Positions 34,539 to 48,060 are shown, counted from the stretch's first letter. The stretch: 64,000 bases of DNA from Gnetum montanum (GCA_015680685.1 MNCI01004078.1:785011-849010), one strand, 5' to 3'. Notes: generated from the sequence alone by a model not told the origin. A program made the numbers and translations.

Positions 34539-35439
34539 CAGCCTCCTTCAATTTAGCTTATTGGCTATTTGTTTTTATTTTTATGTTGATGGCTATGGTT
34601 AGCCAAGACTATGTTATGGATGGTTGTTATTTTTTGACATTCTTGCTACACATTGTGTCCATGGCTATGTATGTTATGGGTATTTTAACTTTAAATTTAA
34701 ATTTTGATTTTATTTTTGTAAATGTTATAGACATTGAAAATGGCTATATTGATGTGTTTACTTATGGATAATTGACAAAAGGCATTGTCAGAATAAACAA
34801 GATGTTTGCTAGTTATAGGCCATTGCAAGCAAGGGCTATATTGTGTGATTGTGGCTATGTTGCCAATTTAAGGCCATGGTAGGCTGTGATGCCAGTTTAA
34901 CATCTTAGTGGACATTAGTGCCAATTTTTTAACACCTTAATGGATGGGGTCTGGAAGAGACGCTATTTTCGATGTTTAAAACATAAGTAAAAATAAAGAA
35001 AGGTTGTAGCAAATAGGTAAAAATGAAAATGAATTTACGCTACACGTATAGGCTACATTCATAAAGAGTAAAAGAAAAATTACATAAAAAATATATAATA
35101 AACTATAAATGAAAAGTAAGGCTATATGCTTATTAGTGCATCTTGTCATAGGGGCAAAGGAAGGGTAAGGTGAACTTCACTTATGCAAATTCTTCCTAAT
35201 CTTTGCAAGATTGGTGAGTGAGTAAGGACAATTCTACACAAGCTTGTATTCGTCATCCCCTTCACTTATGATGTTAAAAGGAAGTTCATCCCCTAATGTA
35301 TCCCATTGCCTATCGTTTTCATCATTGGTTGTCTTGGGTTTTTTCTTTTCATGGCTAGGAGCTTCTTCTTGAAGCTCCACTTCAGAGCCCTATTCTATGT
35401 CTATGTTGTTGACAGCTAGGAAAGCTACATTATCACCAT
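34539..35439. other. Spacer between antisense gene and pro in element B
   Basis: Non-coding. Contains copies of the CTAGTTATAGGCCATTGC motif (about 34,809-34,915) shared with the element A spacer, then A-rich DNA (34,980-35,130). Both genes point into this spacer. Confidence 0.6.
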
Positions 35440-36010
35440 GAATGATGATTTCACCTCCCTCATAAGTAAGGTAAATTTCTTGAAGGATGGACAAGGAAAT
35501 AGCTAGTAACTAAGACAACCAAGGTCTTCCCAAGATTAGGTTGAATCTTGGTGTCTCTTCCACCATCAAGAAGTTGGCAGTTGTAGGGAATTGTTCTCCT
35601 GCTATAAAATCCAAAGAGATAAACCTTGACGACAACTCTTGATCCATTGAAGGAATTAAGAGCTATAGTGGTTGTAGGTTGTACTTGCTTAGTTAAGACC
35701 AAGCATTCAATGATGATGCATGGAATGATGTTGGTTATAGCTCCATCATCCACATGCACTCGATGTATTTTAAATTGTCCTATGTGTATGGTTATGAATA
35801 AAGGGGTTGTAGTAACTTCCCCATTCTGAGCATTAACATTAATTTTTCCATCACAAAATGTTAAGGGTGTTGACTTCCCCTTCCTTGGTGAGGGAGGAAT
35901 CATTACTGCATGAATGGCTTCCTTGTTAGCAAGAATATCCTCACTAACAAGTATGGAGGTCAACATTTTGACTAGTGCCTCACAATGTATGGCATAAGTC
36001 ATGATCAGGT
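35440..36010 (-). pseudogene. pro: Aspartic protease region of element B
   Basis: Frame 36,002-35,460: MLTSILVSEDILANKEAIHA matches the linker before the element A protease; then FITIHIGQFKIHRVHVDDGA with ITNIIP, and TTTIALNSFNGSRVVVK. The last part (RDTKIQPNLGKTLVVLV) is a frameshifted version of the FNLILGRSWL region. D-D-G at the active site is shared with element A. Confidence 0.82.
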
Positions 36011-36699
36011 TATATAAGCTTAGGGTTGTGTTTTTCTAGTTAAGGAATTGCCTAACTTTGTCCATTGCACTAAGGAATTTTTTATTGTTGCTCATGGCCT
36101 TGTCACCCCAGTTGTGCTTTACTTCCTCCATATGTCCCAAAATGTAGACTTTGGCTTTAGGCTTTGGCTATTATGGGTCTTCCTTATTATTTTGGTTGTG
36201 GGTTGTGGTGGCCTCCTGTGGCTTATTAATTGAAGAGGTTGGGGTAGAGGAGGTCATGGATATAGCTAAGATGGAAGTGGGATTTAGTTGACCTACTTCC
36301 TTTTGTGCCTCTACATGCTTATCTCCCTTGTTATCAGACTTTTTCTTATGCTTCTTCCCTAGTTTGGTTGTAGTTTTTTGGTTGTCAACCATTGGCTATA
36401 AGGAAGAGGCAATAGCATTGGCCACCAAAGGGGGTCATTGTGCAGTTGGTTGGGTTGCAACTATTTGGGTTATATTGGGTTAAGAAACCTTGATGACAAA
36501 AGGTTCCCTCAAAGGCATTTGTGATGGTACTCTCATAATGAAGGGAGATCTTAAGCTATGGGAAGCCAAAGAAGCTCTTTCATTGTAGAGGAATACTTGA
36601 ATCATGAATGGTTCTCTTATAGGTCTTCAATTGTCATCGATGTTAAATGCTAAAATAAATTAGGGGCTATTATTAGCATTCAACATGTCTTTGTAGACC

Positions 36700-38454
36700 T
36701 ACATTGGCCAGTTTTGTGGCCAAATTGGGTTAGAAGCATCTAAGACCAATTTACCCCTATTTATCATCCTTTGCAAGTCATCCTTCAGTGTAAGGAAAAA
36801 GTCTATATCATGACCAGGTAGTTGATGATCATGGTAGAAGGGGTCTAACTAGAAGTATCTAGGTAATTGGGGATCATCCTTTGTTTCCTAAGTGGGATAT
36901 TTGGCTATTTCGCATAGTCACTCATGTTTCTTTTGAGTAGCTTGGTCATTTTTTTATGTTGCATGCATCTACTTCTTAACAATTGGTCTAGGAACTCAAA
37001 TAGTTTTAATGGCAACATAGTGTATTTAGCCCTATCCTTCCTTTTGAAGTTAGGCTTATTTGATGTCAATGTAGTTATCCTAGAAGTTGATGGTTATTGT
37101 GGTCATTGGTGGGGACCTTGGATGGGCTAACCTTTGACCCTTGGTTCATGGTCTTAGTTTCCTTGGTTACAAGTTTTACAATATTGTTATTTTGTTTGCT
37201 CTTTTCTTTGTCTCTTCAAGTGTATTGGTTTTTATATGCGATATAGGCTAGATCATGACTAGCCTCTGTGGCATCCTCTATATTTTTAATTTGCGAGAAC
37301 ACTTGGCTAAGAGACCATAGATCAAGGTAGTAGAGTTTGGACTTAATGAACTCATTAACTGCTCCCTTGAATATGGCTAATAAGTGGGCTTTAGCTATGG
37401 GCTTTGGTATTTCATTTAATAGTCCATTCCACCATTGAATGAATTTTTATATGGGTTCTAAGGACCTCTACTTGACCTTCATGAGTTAGTCAAGTGTTTT
37501 GTTAAGCTTCAAATTATACTTGAAGTGGTTGACAAACTAGGCTACTAAGTCCTCCAAAGAGGATATAGATCTTCTAGGCAATTTGTGGTACCAATCAAAT
37601 GCTTTCCTAGTCAAAGACATAGGGAAAATCTTCATAATGATATGAGGCCATGGCTACAAGAGTAAGCATTCAAATCAAAAGATAATAAGGAGCACTTGAG
37701 TCACCCTCTCCATTATATTTGCTAAATTGGGAAATGGGGACACCAAGAGGAAGTGTCAAGGGTGGGACTACAAAACTTATGGGATCATCCTAGTAGAAGT
37801 TCATAATCTTGACAATTTGTATGGTAGAGCCTTTAAGCCTCTTCAACTCCTTTGTTAGGTCTTGGATCATTTGGAAGGCTTGATCCAAGCCTTGTGGTGG
37901 CCCCATAGGTTGCGAGGTTTGTACATAAGGTTGTGGCATTTGTTGTGAGGCTTGTGGCCCATTATTAGTTACATGATAGAAGGAAGAGGTTACATTATGG
38001 ATGGTGGCTTATGGTCCAAACCAAGAAAAATATTTTATGCCAGTACTTGAGGCACAAATGGGACAAATGGGCTATATGACCCCTGCACTTCTTGGGGTTC
38101 CATGGCAGACCCCACGTGAGTAGTTAACGAATTTGTCATGGTAAAAACCATTGTTGATAGTTTTATGTATCGAGGTTGTGTTGTAAATAACATTGTTGTG
38201 TTATAGTTGGTTATTTGTGGCATTGGCTGAGTATGATGTATGGCTATAACCAGTGTGGGATCTGCCATAGTAAAGTAGGAATGCATGGAAGATAATGGCA
38301 CCATACCTATGGAGAAAACAAAAGCATTAGAGGAAGGTATTGTGACCTTGGGGGATGTTTGTTGGAACAGTCCTCCAATGATGTTTTTAGATTCAAATTT
38401 TGCCTTTAAATTCATCCTCCTCCTCCTATTATTCCTCAAACTTAGACTTTTCAT
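36700..38454 (-). pseudogene. gag: gag of element B
   Basis: 38,454-38,035 is a Pro/Thr-rich N-terminal part with no clear match. The gag core at about 37,720-37,190 reads AFDWYHKLPRRSISSLEDL, AHLLAIFKGAVNEFIKSKLY and ATEASHDLA, closely matching element A. The zinc knuckle region at about 36,850-36,760 reads YHDHQLPGHDIDFF with LKDDLQRMINRGKLVLDAS after it; the zinc-binding Cys codons are lost. Many stops and shifts separate these blocks, so Gag cannot be made. Confidence 0.82.
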
Positions 38455-38989
38455 TTTCCTCTTCCATAATAATCAATTAGGCTAGGATACTAGAAAATAT
38501 GTCGTTAAGAGGAATTTTGTCATATAGGGAAGGAATGTACTCTTTTCCACCCCTATGTATGAGCTCAAATTTCCTTTTGGCCTTGGCTTCAATTCTTGGA
38601 ATTAGCATGCGTACCTATATTTTAGCACAGATGAAGTTATAATGATCTTCATTTATGGCTACAAAATGAAGAATCTCCCCTCTAATCCTCAAAGATCACC
38701 TACACTCAATGATGGTAGGGTCTTCAGGATCATACACCCTCATGGCTTATTGGCTATGATCTTCGCCAGTGAGGGTGAAGGGCAATTTGGTGGAATTTTG
38801 GAAAGACATGGCTATAATGTTGAGGATTACTTAAAAATAGGCTATAAATGGTAAAATAGGAATAGATTCTAGTAAATGGAATTCAAAAACTCTTAAAGGA
38901 AATAAAAATGGCAAAAAGTGATGTACTTACTATAATTAGTAAGTGGGGGTAAGGGGTGTTTATCCCTTTACCAGAAATGGAATGTTGAA

Positions 38990-39950
38990 AATGTTGGTTT
39001 CGAGCCTCACCCAAGTTGGCCTCCCAACTACCTGTACATTAGGTATGGCAAGGGGGAAAGAAGGGGGATGAGATAAAGGAAATCTCACACTTTCTTATTT
39101 CAATGTCAGAGATAGGGAGGAAAATTTGAAGATCAAAATTGAAACTTGGTAGTTTTCAATGATGGTTTTGGTAGGCTACCAAATTTTTCCACAAAGGAGG
39201 GAGAAGTAGGCTTGGCTAGTATGGAAACCAACATTAGTTTAGTGGTAAAAAATGTGGCAGAAAAATTTAAATGGTTATTAACGCTTCCACGCTGGCTTTG
39301 CTCTAGAAATTCATAGTAGATCTTGTGAAATTTCAACACCCAAATCACTTGTAGCTTCCATGCTAAGGTTTCTACTATAAGGGGGTAAAGGTATCATTGG
39401 TATCCTTGGGAGTTTTGGCCTCACAAACTAGAAAATGGCTTTCAACTTGCAATAAAAGCATATCTTGCCATTAATTTGGTTTCAAACCTCACCAACTCTA
39501 GCTTCCCAACTACTTCCATGCTGGGTATGGCAAAGGAGGGAAAAGAAGAGGGGTGAGATGATGGGAGAGTCTCACACTTCCTACCTCAATGTTGATGGTG
39601 GGAAGGCTAAAAACCAAAGAGAAAAGTTAGTGTTTTTCCACTAAAATTGGTTTTAGCGAGCTACCAATTTGCTCAACTTGGAAAAGTGGGGGGAAAGCCA
39701 ACTCAACTCACGAAAGAGTTGAATCGCCCACTTTTAGAAACTAAAGAAAAATATTTGGCAATAAAAAGGAAAAAATAATAGGGGAAAAAGATATCAACGT
39801 TGGCTTTGGGTTGTAAAATTCATAATAAGTGATGTGAAAAGCCAAAACCCAACCTCCTACAATTTCAATACTATAGTTTTGGTAATAGGGGGGAAAGATC
39901 AACATTGATTCTTCAAAGATTTTGGCTGCAAAAAAAAAAGCTTACAAATT
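38990..39950. repeat. Two-copy tandem repeat, about 490 bp, in the element B leader
   Basis: Unit 1 starts near 38,990 and unit 2 near 39,476. Both contain CTCACC then CCCAACTAC, GGTATGGCAA, a GGGAAAGAAG-like purine tract, TCTCACACTT and GGCTACCAA-like sequence in the same order. It lies between the primer site and gag. Confidence 0.7.
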
Positions 39951-39992
39951 GTAATAAAAAGAATAAATCTAATCACAGAATTTAGGAAGAGG

Positions 39993-40009
39993 CCCTCTTT
40001 CTAGCACCA
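39993..40009 (-). other. Primer binding site of element B
   Basis: On the minus strand TGGTGCTAGAAAGAGGG, preceded by CAACAGTTTTCCT. Element A has CATTACAGTTTTC then TGGCGCTAGAAGAAGGG. The match places the end of the B 5' LTR at 40,018. Confidence 0.75.
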
Positions 40010-40017
40010 AGGAAAAC

Positions 40018-41338
40018 TGTTGTGATCAAAAACCTCAATCATTGGAAAAACCAACGATCCTCGATGTAACAATTTCCCAACCTCAAATCACCAAGACCTC
40101 TATGAAAAAAATGGGATTTGCGATACTGTGGCTAATCTGACAAATCAACCAAGGACTTATGAGATGTGAAATGTGGGAATACAAACAGATCCAAATAATG
40201 CATAGAAAATAAAATTTATTTTTGAACACAAAATTCAAAACTTAAAACTTTATTGAGAATTAATAAAGAATAAGTTAGAGAAATGTGTACAAATGATGCC
40301 TGTATAAGTAGAAAGGGAGTTCACTTCTACAAAAGTTCAAAGCCCATCGAAGCCGATGTGATCTGCTCCATGATCCAGGTGTTAAGCCACTCCTGATGTT
40401 ATCGAACCTTCCTTCACTACTGAAACCTCAAATATACAAGTTGGGTCACTGCTAGGGGGTGAGAAAAGTAGAAAATTTGAATGCCAAATTTCTTCATGCT
40501 AGGGTTTGGAAATCCCAAAAGTGCAGTGTTTACACCCAAAATCCACAAATCTCAAGGCTACAATGCTTCCATGCTAAGGTTTAAGAGAATGCAAGTATGG
40601 GAACTTGCAAGAGCTATTAAGTACCTAAGAATGCCATAAGTGTGGAATTATGAATAATGTTTTTGCTCAGAAAATTTTTTTGGGACTTTGCTCAAAATTT
40701 CTTAGCCTTGCTAAAAATTGCTAGAACTTGAGAAAAATTGCTAGAACTTTTAAATGGTGTTGGAGGCTATTTTTTATAGGTTCATTGGGCCATGAATGGG
40801 GTTACAAAATGGCTATGATTTGGCTACAAATTGGCTACCAAATTTAGGTGAGATGGGTGCCCAAATTTGAGGGGTTACTATACATAGTAAGTGCTTCCCC
40901 CTTGGCCATTCCATTTGCTATAAATAGTAACTAGGACAGACCTTCCATGTTGGAGATGAATTTTCTATGCTAAGCTTTCCTCCATGTTTGCTAAAGTGGC
41001 TAGTCAGCGTTGAAGTGCATGAACTAATGAATTTTTGCTTTTGTGGCTTCCATGTTGGGAATGAAGGCTCCACACTAGAGGGAAACTTCCATGATGAGGG
41101 GGGAAAGTTTCTAGCTATGCATGTGGTCTCCATGTTGAGGGGTGAAAATTTCCAAAACTCCCACCCTTCCACACTAGGGATAGGTGAGATCTGCCCCCCT
41201 ACATTTTTTTCCAGCAGAGAAAAATGCATACCCCCATAAAACCCATGAAATTTCATTTTTTGGCATTCCAAAAGGCATTTTTGACAACCACACATCCCCC
41301 CCCCCCCCCCCCCAAAAAGCCAAAATATAGACACTATG
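40018..41338 (-). repeat. Presumed 5' LTR of element B (incomplete)
   Basis: Its CA end at 40,018 is fixed by comparison with element A. No second LTR copy can be aligned base by base, so the outer end is unknown; element D is inserted at 41,338. It contains CTTCCATGCTAAGG-type motifs, as in the 26-28 kb array, and an 18-base C run at 41,296-41,313. Confidence 0.5.
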
Positions 41339-41922
41339 TGTAACAACATTGCCTCGATGTTGCCCGACACCCCAAGGAATTCACGAAGATCCAAGGGATC
41401 TAGGACGGAAGACCTGGGGAATACGCCTCAAGTAAGCAAGCAACTCATGAGTGAGTGCAAGCAGAAGCATAGCTTCTTAACGTACATGACCATGCACCTC
41501 ATTGAGGGTAACCAAACTCCAAAATGAGGACGAAGCAAACAAGCACATACACAACCTTGTAGACCACATCGGTGAGAGGGGAGACGATGCACCTACAAGG
41601 GAAGGTGCCTCACCCTTAGATCCCTCATAATCTGGTACAAGGTATGGCCTGGCATCACACCAAAACTATCCAGTCTTGGCTGCCTACATATCTATGACCG
41701 CCGTAGAATTAGGGCCGTGTAGTTCTCCACGGAGAAGAGGGGAATGAAGAGGACTTAGAAGAGAGTTGCAACAGGAGGGTGTCCTGTTGCTAGCTTGGTA
41801 CCACCAAGCTGGTGTGGGTTTTCTAACACTTGAGAGTCACCCGAGGGTACCTCAGAGTGTTCCATGGCCCTCGAACCATGGGGAGAGCCCAAGAGAACCA
41901 CCACTCTGGGACATCTCTCACA
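41339..41922 (-). repeat. 3' LTR of element D (left copy)
   Basis: TGTAACAACATTGCC to ACATCTCTCACA on the + strand. I count about 17 differences from the right copy over the first 215 bp. Confidence 0.92.
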
Positions 41923-44900
41923 ATCCTCCCCCACACAAACAAGCGATGTCCTTGGAGCAGAGCCTAGCATAGCTTTGAGTGTACACTTCTAAATGGATTT
42001 TGAACTCCATCAATTCTGGGGATCCGTCAACTTCTTAGATGCTAGGCTTGAAGGAAGGTACTAACCTAAACACCTAATGCATCCTTCCATCCAATGCCTT
42101 ACATGAAACGCAAGGGCAATTGGAGGAAGCCCAAAGACTTTCCTTCTCTATACAAGCAGGAGAGTCCAACCCAAAGGGCCAACGTCCCTAAGGTGTCCCC
42201 TAGATCTGTCCCTTCTGAGGGTCTAGAGACATATCTTCTTGCGTAAGCCCACACTTATGCAAGAAGACAGCTCCTCTTCCACAAGTCCCACTGAGTTCCT
42301 CTGTGAATGGCATCTCAGCATCCATTGATTTTTTTTTTTGAGGGCTCACCAGGGCCACTACCCATGGTGAGGGACTTGGGAACATCACACCAAGAGGGAG
42401 GACATGCTTCTAAGAGCCATGTCTCCACAAGCAACTCATGCTTTCCAAAAATCCATGTTCTACTACTTGCATCGAGACCCATGGGGTCTCACCAATGCAA
42501 CCATCTAAGAACTGATTCCACATGCATTGGTACCATGCGCATTCTCTTTTTCTCATCATGTTTGTTCAAGCTAGTATGAAGGGAGTTGAGCATGTTCTCC
42601 CTTACAAACAAGGTACAAGAGCAGATCTTTGAGCTTGACCTTGTCATCTACAGACACCAGCATCGCTTGCCTCAATTCATCATTCCATAGTATTTCAACA
42701 AGAGAGAAGATCCAAAAATCTATTTGGAAACTTCTCCAGGAGACTAACATACAACAAGCCCCAACTATCAACAATACCTCTTGTGATTGTCCAACATCGA
42801 GAATGGCTATTCGAATGTTAGAACAAGGGAGGGTCAATTAGGCAGCCAACCCCATGACAATCCTCCATCACCTATCTCACATCAGCCATAAGCACAACAT
42901 CGAATGCAACCATAATATCCCGTTCATGGAGAAGGTTCACCCACATTTTCCACATGCAAGCCATCCTTCCCACACCAAGTTATGGGACAAGCACCATTTT
43001 CTGAACACTAGGTCCATGAACAAATATAGATTCATCTTAGAGAGTAACCAGATCATGAATTCTCCAAGGAACATCACGTTCTCATAATTTGCATTTCCCC
43101 ACTATCTCAAGAACGATTGCCAGTCTCGCGATCAACACCTTTCAGTAGATTTTGGACTTGCAGGAAGGATCCTCTTTGGGAGGTTTCTTCCATAGGTAAG
43201 TATAGTAGCCCAACTACACCTTACCCCTCATACACACCCAAGTAGTCAATATAGCCAATAGAACCATATCGTGGAACTGTCACTAGCTAAGGGAAGACAT
43301 GGGTTCAAAAGTCTTACCCAATTTTGATTTTCCCCTTGAGAACAACTCGAGACACCAAGAAATTCATCCCTTTGATCAAGAGGGATTTCTATTTCATCTT
43401 GGGAGATCTGGGTTTTTGTTTCATACATCCCAATCAAGCCCGTTTACATCAATTTGTGGTGGACAAGGCGGCACCACTACCTATTGTCATTCAACCCAAA
43501 CAACAGACACAAGTCAACAACAATATCTTGCCCATAGGAGGACTAGGTCCTCAAGATAGTTTTTACATGGAATGGGCTTTCATCAACATCATTTACAACT
43601 CAAACACAAAACGATTCATCCCTGAAGGATTTACAATAAGGATGGTCTACCAGAGAACCCCAACAAGGAAGTTCCTTTGAAGACCCCAAAATTGAGAGCA
43701 CACAATATCATGCCTTGCTTACATGAAGAGGAATATGTATCTTTAATTTACATCAATAACACGATCTCAAAAAGGAGATTTCATGAATTTCACCAAGGTA
43801 ACAACATTCTGTCTATGAGAACAAGCCCCACGAGTTCATGAACATGGGACCATAGCTAGGAACAAGTCCCAAACATCAACTGCTTATAGGAGACAACCAT
43901 CTCAATATCACCTACCTTATTATTTTAGGAACTGAAGAGGGCATCCATTGAAATGAAAAATGATCCCTCATGATCAACTCTGCTATCCCACTAGGGAGGT
44001 GAGAACACCAACATGAATTAACCTCACACCAAAGACATGGGACAATGCATCCGGGAGGGACTGTGTGATACATCAGTGTACATAAGGGACAGAGTACACA
44101 GAAAAATTTAGCAAGACACCATAGCTTATTAGGCACAACGAATCCCCAATCACGGAATCACACCATAGACAAAAAACAAACCAATAAGTCCCAATCTATG
44201 AGAGCACATCATAGCTCTCCAAAGCACTAGAAACAATTTGTCACGAAATCCCACCAACATGCACAAATCATTAGAAACCCCCAATCATGAGAGCATCGGC
44301 TCAAGTGTTTCGAGCACATTAAACCCCACCAAGAGAAATCACAATTTCTGTATCTATAACGTCATATATTCAAGGATGGACCACCATCCCAACATTTGGA
44401 AAACTACTCCACGATCACCTCCAACATGGAAGAGCAAGTCTAGGTGCCACTACCCAGAACTCTACTCAAATCCACCGTGAGACATCACATTGATTTGAAT
44501 TTCAATCACCATCGATCATCTATGGACAAGATCTTTGCCAGTCCAAGAACACAAGAAAATGTGTTCCCAAGATTTGTCCTGTCTCAAGGATGTTCACCAA
44601 GCATACACCATCCAGGCATGCCAACATCATCAAGAACACATGGCACTAGTTCAAGAGCATAATGGGCAAGGTCATGCCCTGGTCCGTTCGTTACAACACC
44701 ATATCACAACTGAAACATTTCTCATGAGGTTTTCAGTAGAATTATACATCAAGGCACAAAGGCCATTTACAACATATAGCAAGGGTGCTCCAAAACAAGC
44801 ACTAGGAAGACACCATACATCAAGCTTGGCTTTGTCACAGTGTGTGGCATAGGCCTACAACCAGGAGACAACTGAGTCACATAGGCAATACATCTAGCAC

Positions 44901-47128
44901 TTGTGTGTGCATACAACTGAATTGAGAATATCATAAGGATACCTTTCACACACCCAAGGATCAGATTACATTCATATATGGGAACATACATAATATTTGG
45001 GAATGCTACCCAAGCCTAAAAGGCTATAGGACAAACTACCCAAGCCCATCCTAGGCTAAAGGATTTAGGCTACCAAGAGCATACCATGAAGAACCATGCT
45101 TTTTTGAGAAAAACATGTCTATGTCACGAAGCATAAACAATCATCTATCATTACAGCACTGTCTCAAAAAATACATGATCTACCATCACACTGAATCGAC
45201 TACACGGGTAACCTCGAACGAAAATGATTTGAGACACGAATGCAACAATCGAATAACGAAACATACCAACTAAGTATCCACCATCCTTCCATAGTGGGAC
45301 CTCATTGCATTGGCCACTCCTGGGCCATCAGTATCTGACAAGGCCAAGGATACCATTTCATGCCATCTACTAGCCCAATATCTGTAGGATCTAGGATAGA
45401 TCACCGTCCTCTATTAGTGCTCCCCCAGCACTGAGAGGCAAACAAATCATGATGTACCTGCTGATCCATCACAGCCAAGGTACTGATAAATCCACAACCC
45501 AATGTTGGGATTCTGAGACCAAATAATCAATTCATGAAGGTCTCAGGAGCACATATATTCCCCATAGACATAGTGCTCATAGAATCAACTGAGGTCACCA
45601 CTGGCTGCATCTTTGTACCTGTGCTACCTACAAACACTGAGACACAAGCTCAGAAACATAGATGTTAGTAGGAACGTGATTAGCACATCAGCCTCATTCA
45701 CAACCATCAAGCATGATCATATAACAAAGAGATATCACTCTTGCGCATCATAAAATTCAAGACCTCAACAACATGTATAGAGATCAATCATGCAAAACAT
45801 TGATGGAGGAATCCAATCCCCACTCAAACAAATTATTCCATCATGAGACACACCAAGAGAGAGATAGCACACTCTCAAAATTTCAAGATTCATACACAAC
45901 AATCATTCCCAGCAACTAACACTGGCCTCAACCAGGACCAAAATTTCAACACACTCGTATGAGTCATGGGAAATAGACAATCGTCAAATCAACCCAAAAA
46001 TAAGGAGGAAGACCAAGGTCTATCCAACAAAAAGTATGCTTCAAACCAATTCTCGCAACAACGAGCAACATCACGAAGGATGCGTTCACAAGAAGACTCT
46101 CATCAAACGAGGTGCGGTCTCAACAAGAACCAACAATAGGATGACCCACACTAGTAGTCTTCGAATCAAAGTGACAAAGAAATGTCACCAATCAAAATAG
46201 TGATGCCTCAAGCCCAAGGGCTACACCACCAGCTCAACAAGGAGCACAACTTGCAAGGATCAACAATAAGGGCAATCATGCCTCATGTACAATATGTTGT
46301 CAAACAAGACAACAACCATTTGGCCTTGGGATGACACAAACAACCACTACATCCTCAACGTCCCCAACAATAAGCCATCATACCATGTAAAAAATTATGC
46401 CTTGCATTATGAATGATAGACATGACCAAGATAACATGCATGCAAAATTTGAAAGCACAACCAAGAAGACACACATACACAAATAGAAAAACATACAATG
46501 GCAAGCACGAACGTACGAAGTCTACCAGCAATGGTCTTAGTCCACCTAGAACAAGGCTCACCAAGAGCACATGTCCGAAAGACCTCCATCCTGAGGTACC
46601 TAGGAACCATCTTGTCCCCATTTGTATTTTCCCATACTCACTGTATCTAGGGTAAGTGGGAGTACCAAGGATATCATATCCTGCACGATTCAACAAATGC
46701 CATCTCGAAACATGTCATCTGGGTGAAAACCAAAGCAGAGACTCGGTCCAATTCATCCCAGATGAATCACTGGAGACCTGAGATGGGAGCTCCTTGAGCA
46801 ACAAAATTCTTGAGTTTCCAGTAGAAATCCTCTCAACCATATCACATACAATCACAACTAGTCAAACCACAAGTAAACAAGTGGAGGACATCACCACAAT
46901 GTAATCATTTATATCCTGACGGAGAGCAACATACATCTATTGCTCTCAACTGAACATCTATCCCCTCATGAAGAGTGTAGAACATTGCCATCAGGCAACT
47001 CTTCAAAGTACATAAGGATATGATCCTAGATCACCTAGGTATTAATCCGAAGGGACCATTAACCAAACAAGCTCAATGGAGTAACACAACCAAAGAGCAC
47101 AACCATATCCCAACACAATTTCAAACAC

Positions 47129-47140
47129 GCTCTGATACCA
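47129..47140 (-). other. Primer binding site of element D (tRNA-iMet type)
   Basis: TGGTATCAGAGC on the minus strand, two bases from the LTR end: the standard initiator methionine tRNA primer site. Confidence 0.9.
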
Positions 47141-47142
47141 TC

Positions 47143-47724
47143 TGTAACAACGTTGCCCCGATGTTGCCTGGCACCCAAAGGAATGCACAAAGATCCAATG
47201 GATCTGGGGCGGAAGACCTGGGGAATACACCTCAAGTAAGCAAGCAACTCATGAGTGAGTGCAAGCAGAAGCATAGCTTCTTAACGTACATGACCACACA
47301 CCTCATTGAGGGTAACCAAACTCCAAAACGAGACCAAGCAAACAAGCACACACACAACCTTGTAGACCACATCGGTGAGAGGGGAAATGATGCACCTACA
47401 AGGGAAGGTGCCTCACCCCTAGATCCCTCACGATCTAGTACAAGGTGTGGCCTGGCACCGCACCAAAACTATCCATTCTTGGCTGCCTACATATCTACAA
47501 CCGCCGTAGAATCAGGGCCATGTAGTTCTCCACGGAGAAGAGGGGAATGAAGAGGACTTAGAAGAGAGTGCAACAGGAGGGTGTCCTATTGCTAGCTTGG
47601 TACCACAAAGCCGGGGTGGGTTTTCTAACACTTAAGAGTCACCCGAGGATGCCTCAGAGTGTTCCATGGCCCCCGAACCATGGGGAGAGCCCAAGAGAAC
47701 CACCACTCTGGGACATCTCTCACA
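47143..47724 (-). repeat. 5' LTR of element D (right copy)
   Basis: TGTAACAACGTTGCC to ACATCTCTCACA on the + strand, directly followed by the CTATG duplication. Confidence 0.92.
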
Positions 47725-47729
47725 CTATG

Positions 47730-48060
47730 TGACTTTTTTCACATGGGGAATGAGGCTTTAACCCCTTATGAGGCATTCTTTAGCCCTAAAAGTATGAATT
47801 ATGTGAAATTGCTCACTGTGGATTACAATTTTCACATTTACAATGAAGTTTTACCTCATGCTTTATGGGGTGAAAGCTACATGATGAATATTGGCTATAA
47901 CATACAAATTTTTGTGGTGTTTCAATGGCATGACTTTTTCCACTTCAGAAGTGAGGCTATGACAACTTATGAGGCATTTTTTCAACCTCCAAGGTTAAAG
48001 TATGTGAAATTGCACCTCATGGATTACAATCTTTACATTTAATAATAAAATTCCAATATT
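47730..48060. repeat. Imperfect two-copy repeat right of element D
   Basis: Unit 1 (about 47,728-47,915) and unit 2 (about 47,921-48,060) both contain GACTTTTT, CTTATGAGGCATT, TATGTGAAATTGC, TGGATTACAAT and ACATTTA in order. Confidence 0.75.

Larger units (their letters stand above)
28500..41338 (-). mobile_element. Element B: diverged Tat/Ogre-like element with the same antisense gene
   Basis: On the minus strand from right to left: presumed 5' LTR (from 40,018 upward), primer site, a 1.5-kb leader with a tandem repeat, gag, protease, spacer, then a multi-exon gene on the opposite (+) strand from 34,538 back to 28,923. The gene order equals that of element A. The RT-RNase H-integrase part expected below 28,500 is not there. 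The left boundary is uncertain; at the right, element D is inserted at 41,338. Coding parts have many stops and look older than A. Confidence 0.78.
41339..47724 (-). mobile_element. Element D: non-coding LTR retrotransposon (LARD-like)
   Basis: LTRs of 584 bp (41,339-41,922) and 582 bp (47,143-47,724). The primer site GCTCTGATACCA reads TGGTATCAGAGC on the minus strand next to the right LTR, so the element points left. A polypurine tract (minus strand GTGTGGGGGAGGAT) adjoins the left LTR. The 5.2-kb interior has no gag, protease, RT or integrase motif on either strand; its longest frames are about 110-180 codons and match nothing I know. Intact ends without protein coding are what large retrotransposon derivatives show; such elements depend on proteins from relatives. 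Confidence 0.88.
41334..47729. repeat. Target site duplication CTATG flanking element D
   Basis: CTATG at 41,334-41,338 before the left LTR and at 47,725-47,729 after the right LTR. Both LTR copies end TG...CA at exactly these points. Confidence 0.93.

Noticed and set aside
43299-43680. Overlapping 86- and 118-codon frames inside element D as a possible captured gene
   Set aside because: No recognisable motif and no splice structure; the length is plausible by chance in a 5-kb interior.
47020-47550. 176-codon frame at the right end of element D
   Set aside because: It crosses the primer site and the LTR, and the left LTR copy has stops in the same frame.
47659-48042. 127-codon frame reading from the D LTR into flanking DNA
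   Set aside because: It spans an insertion boundary and then a two-copy DNA repeat; not a gene.
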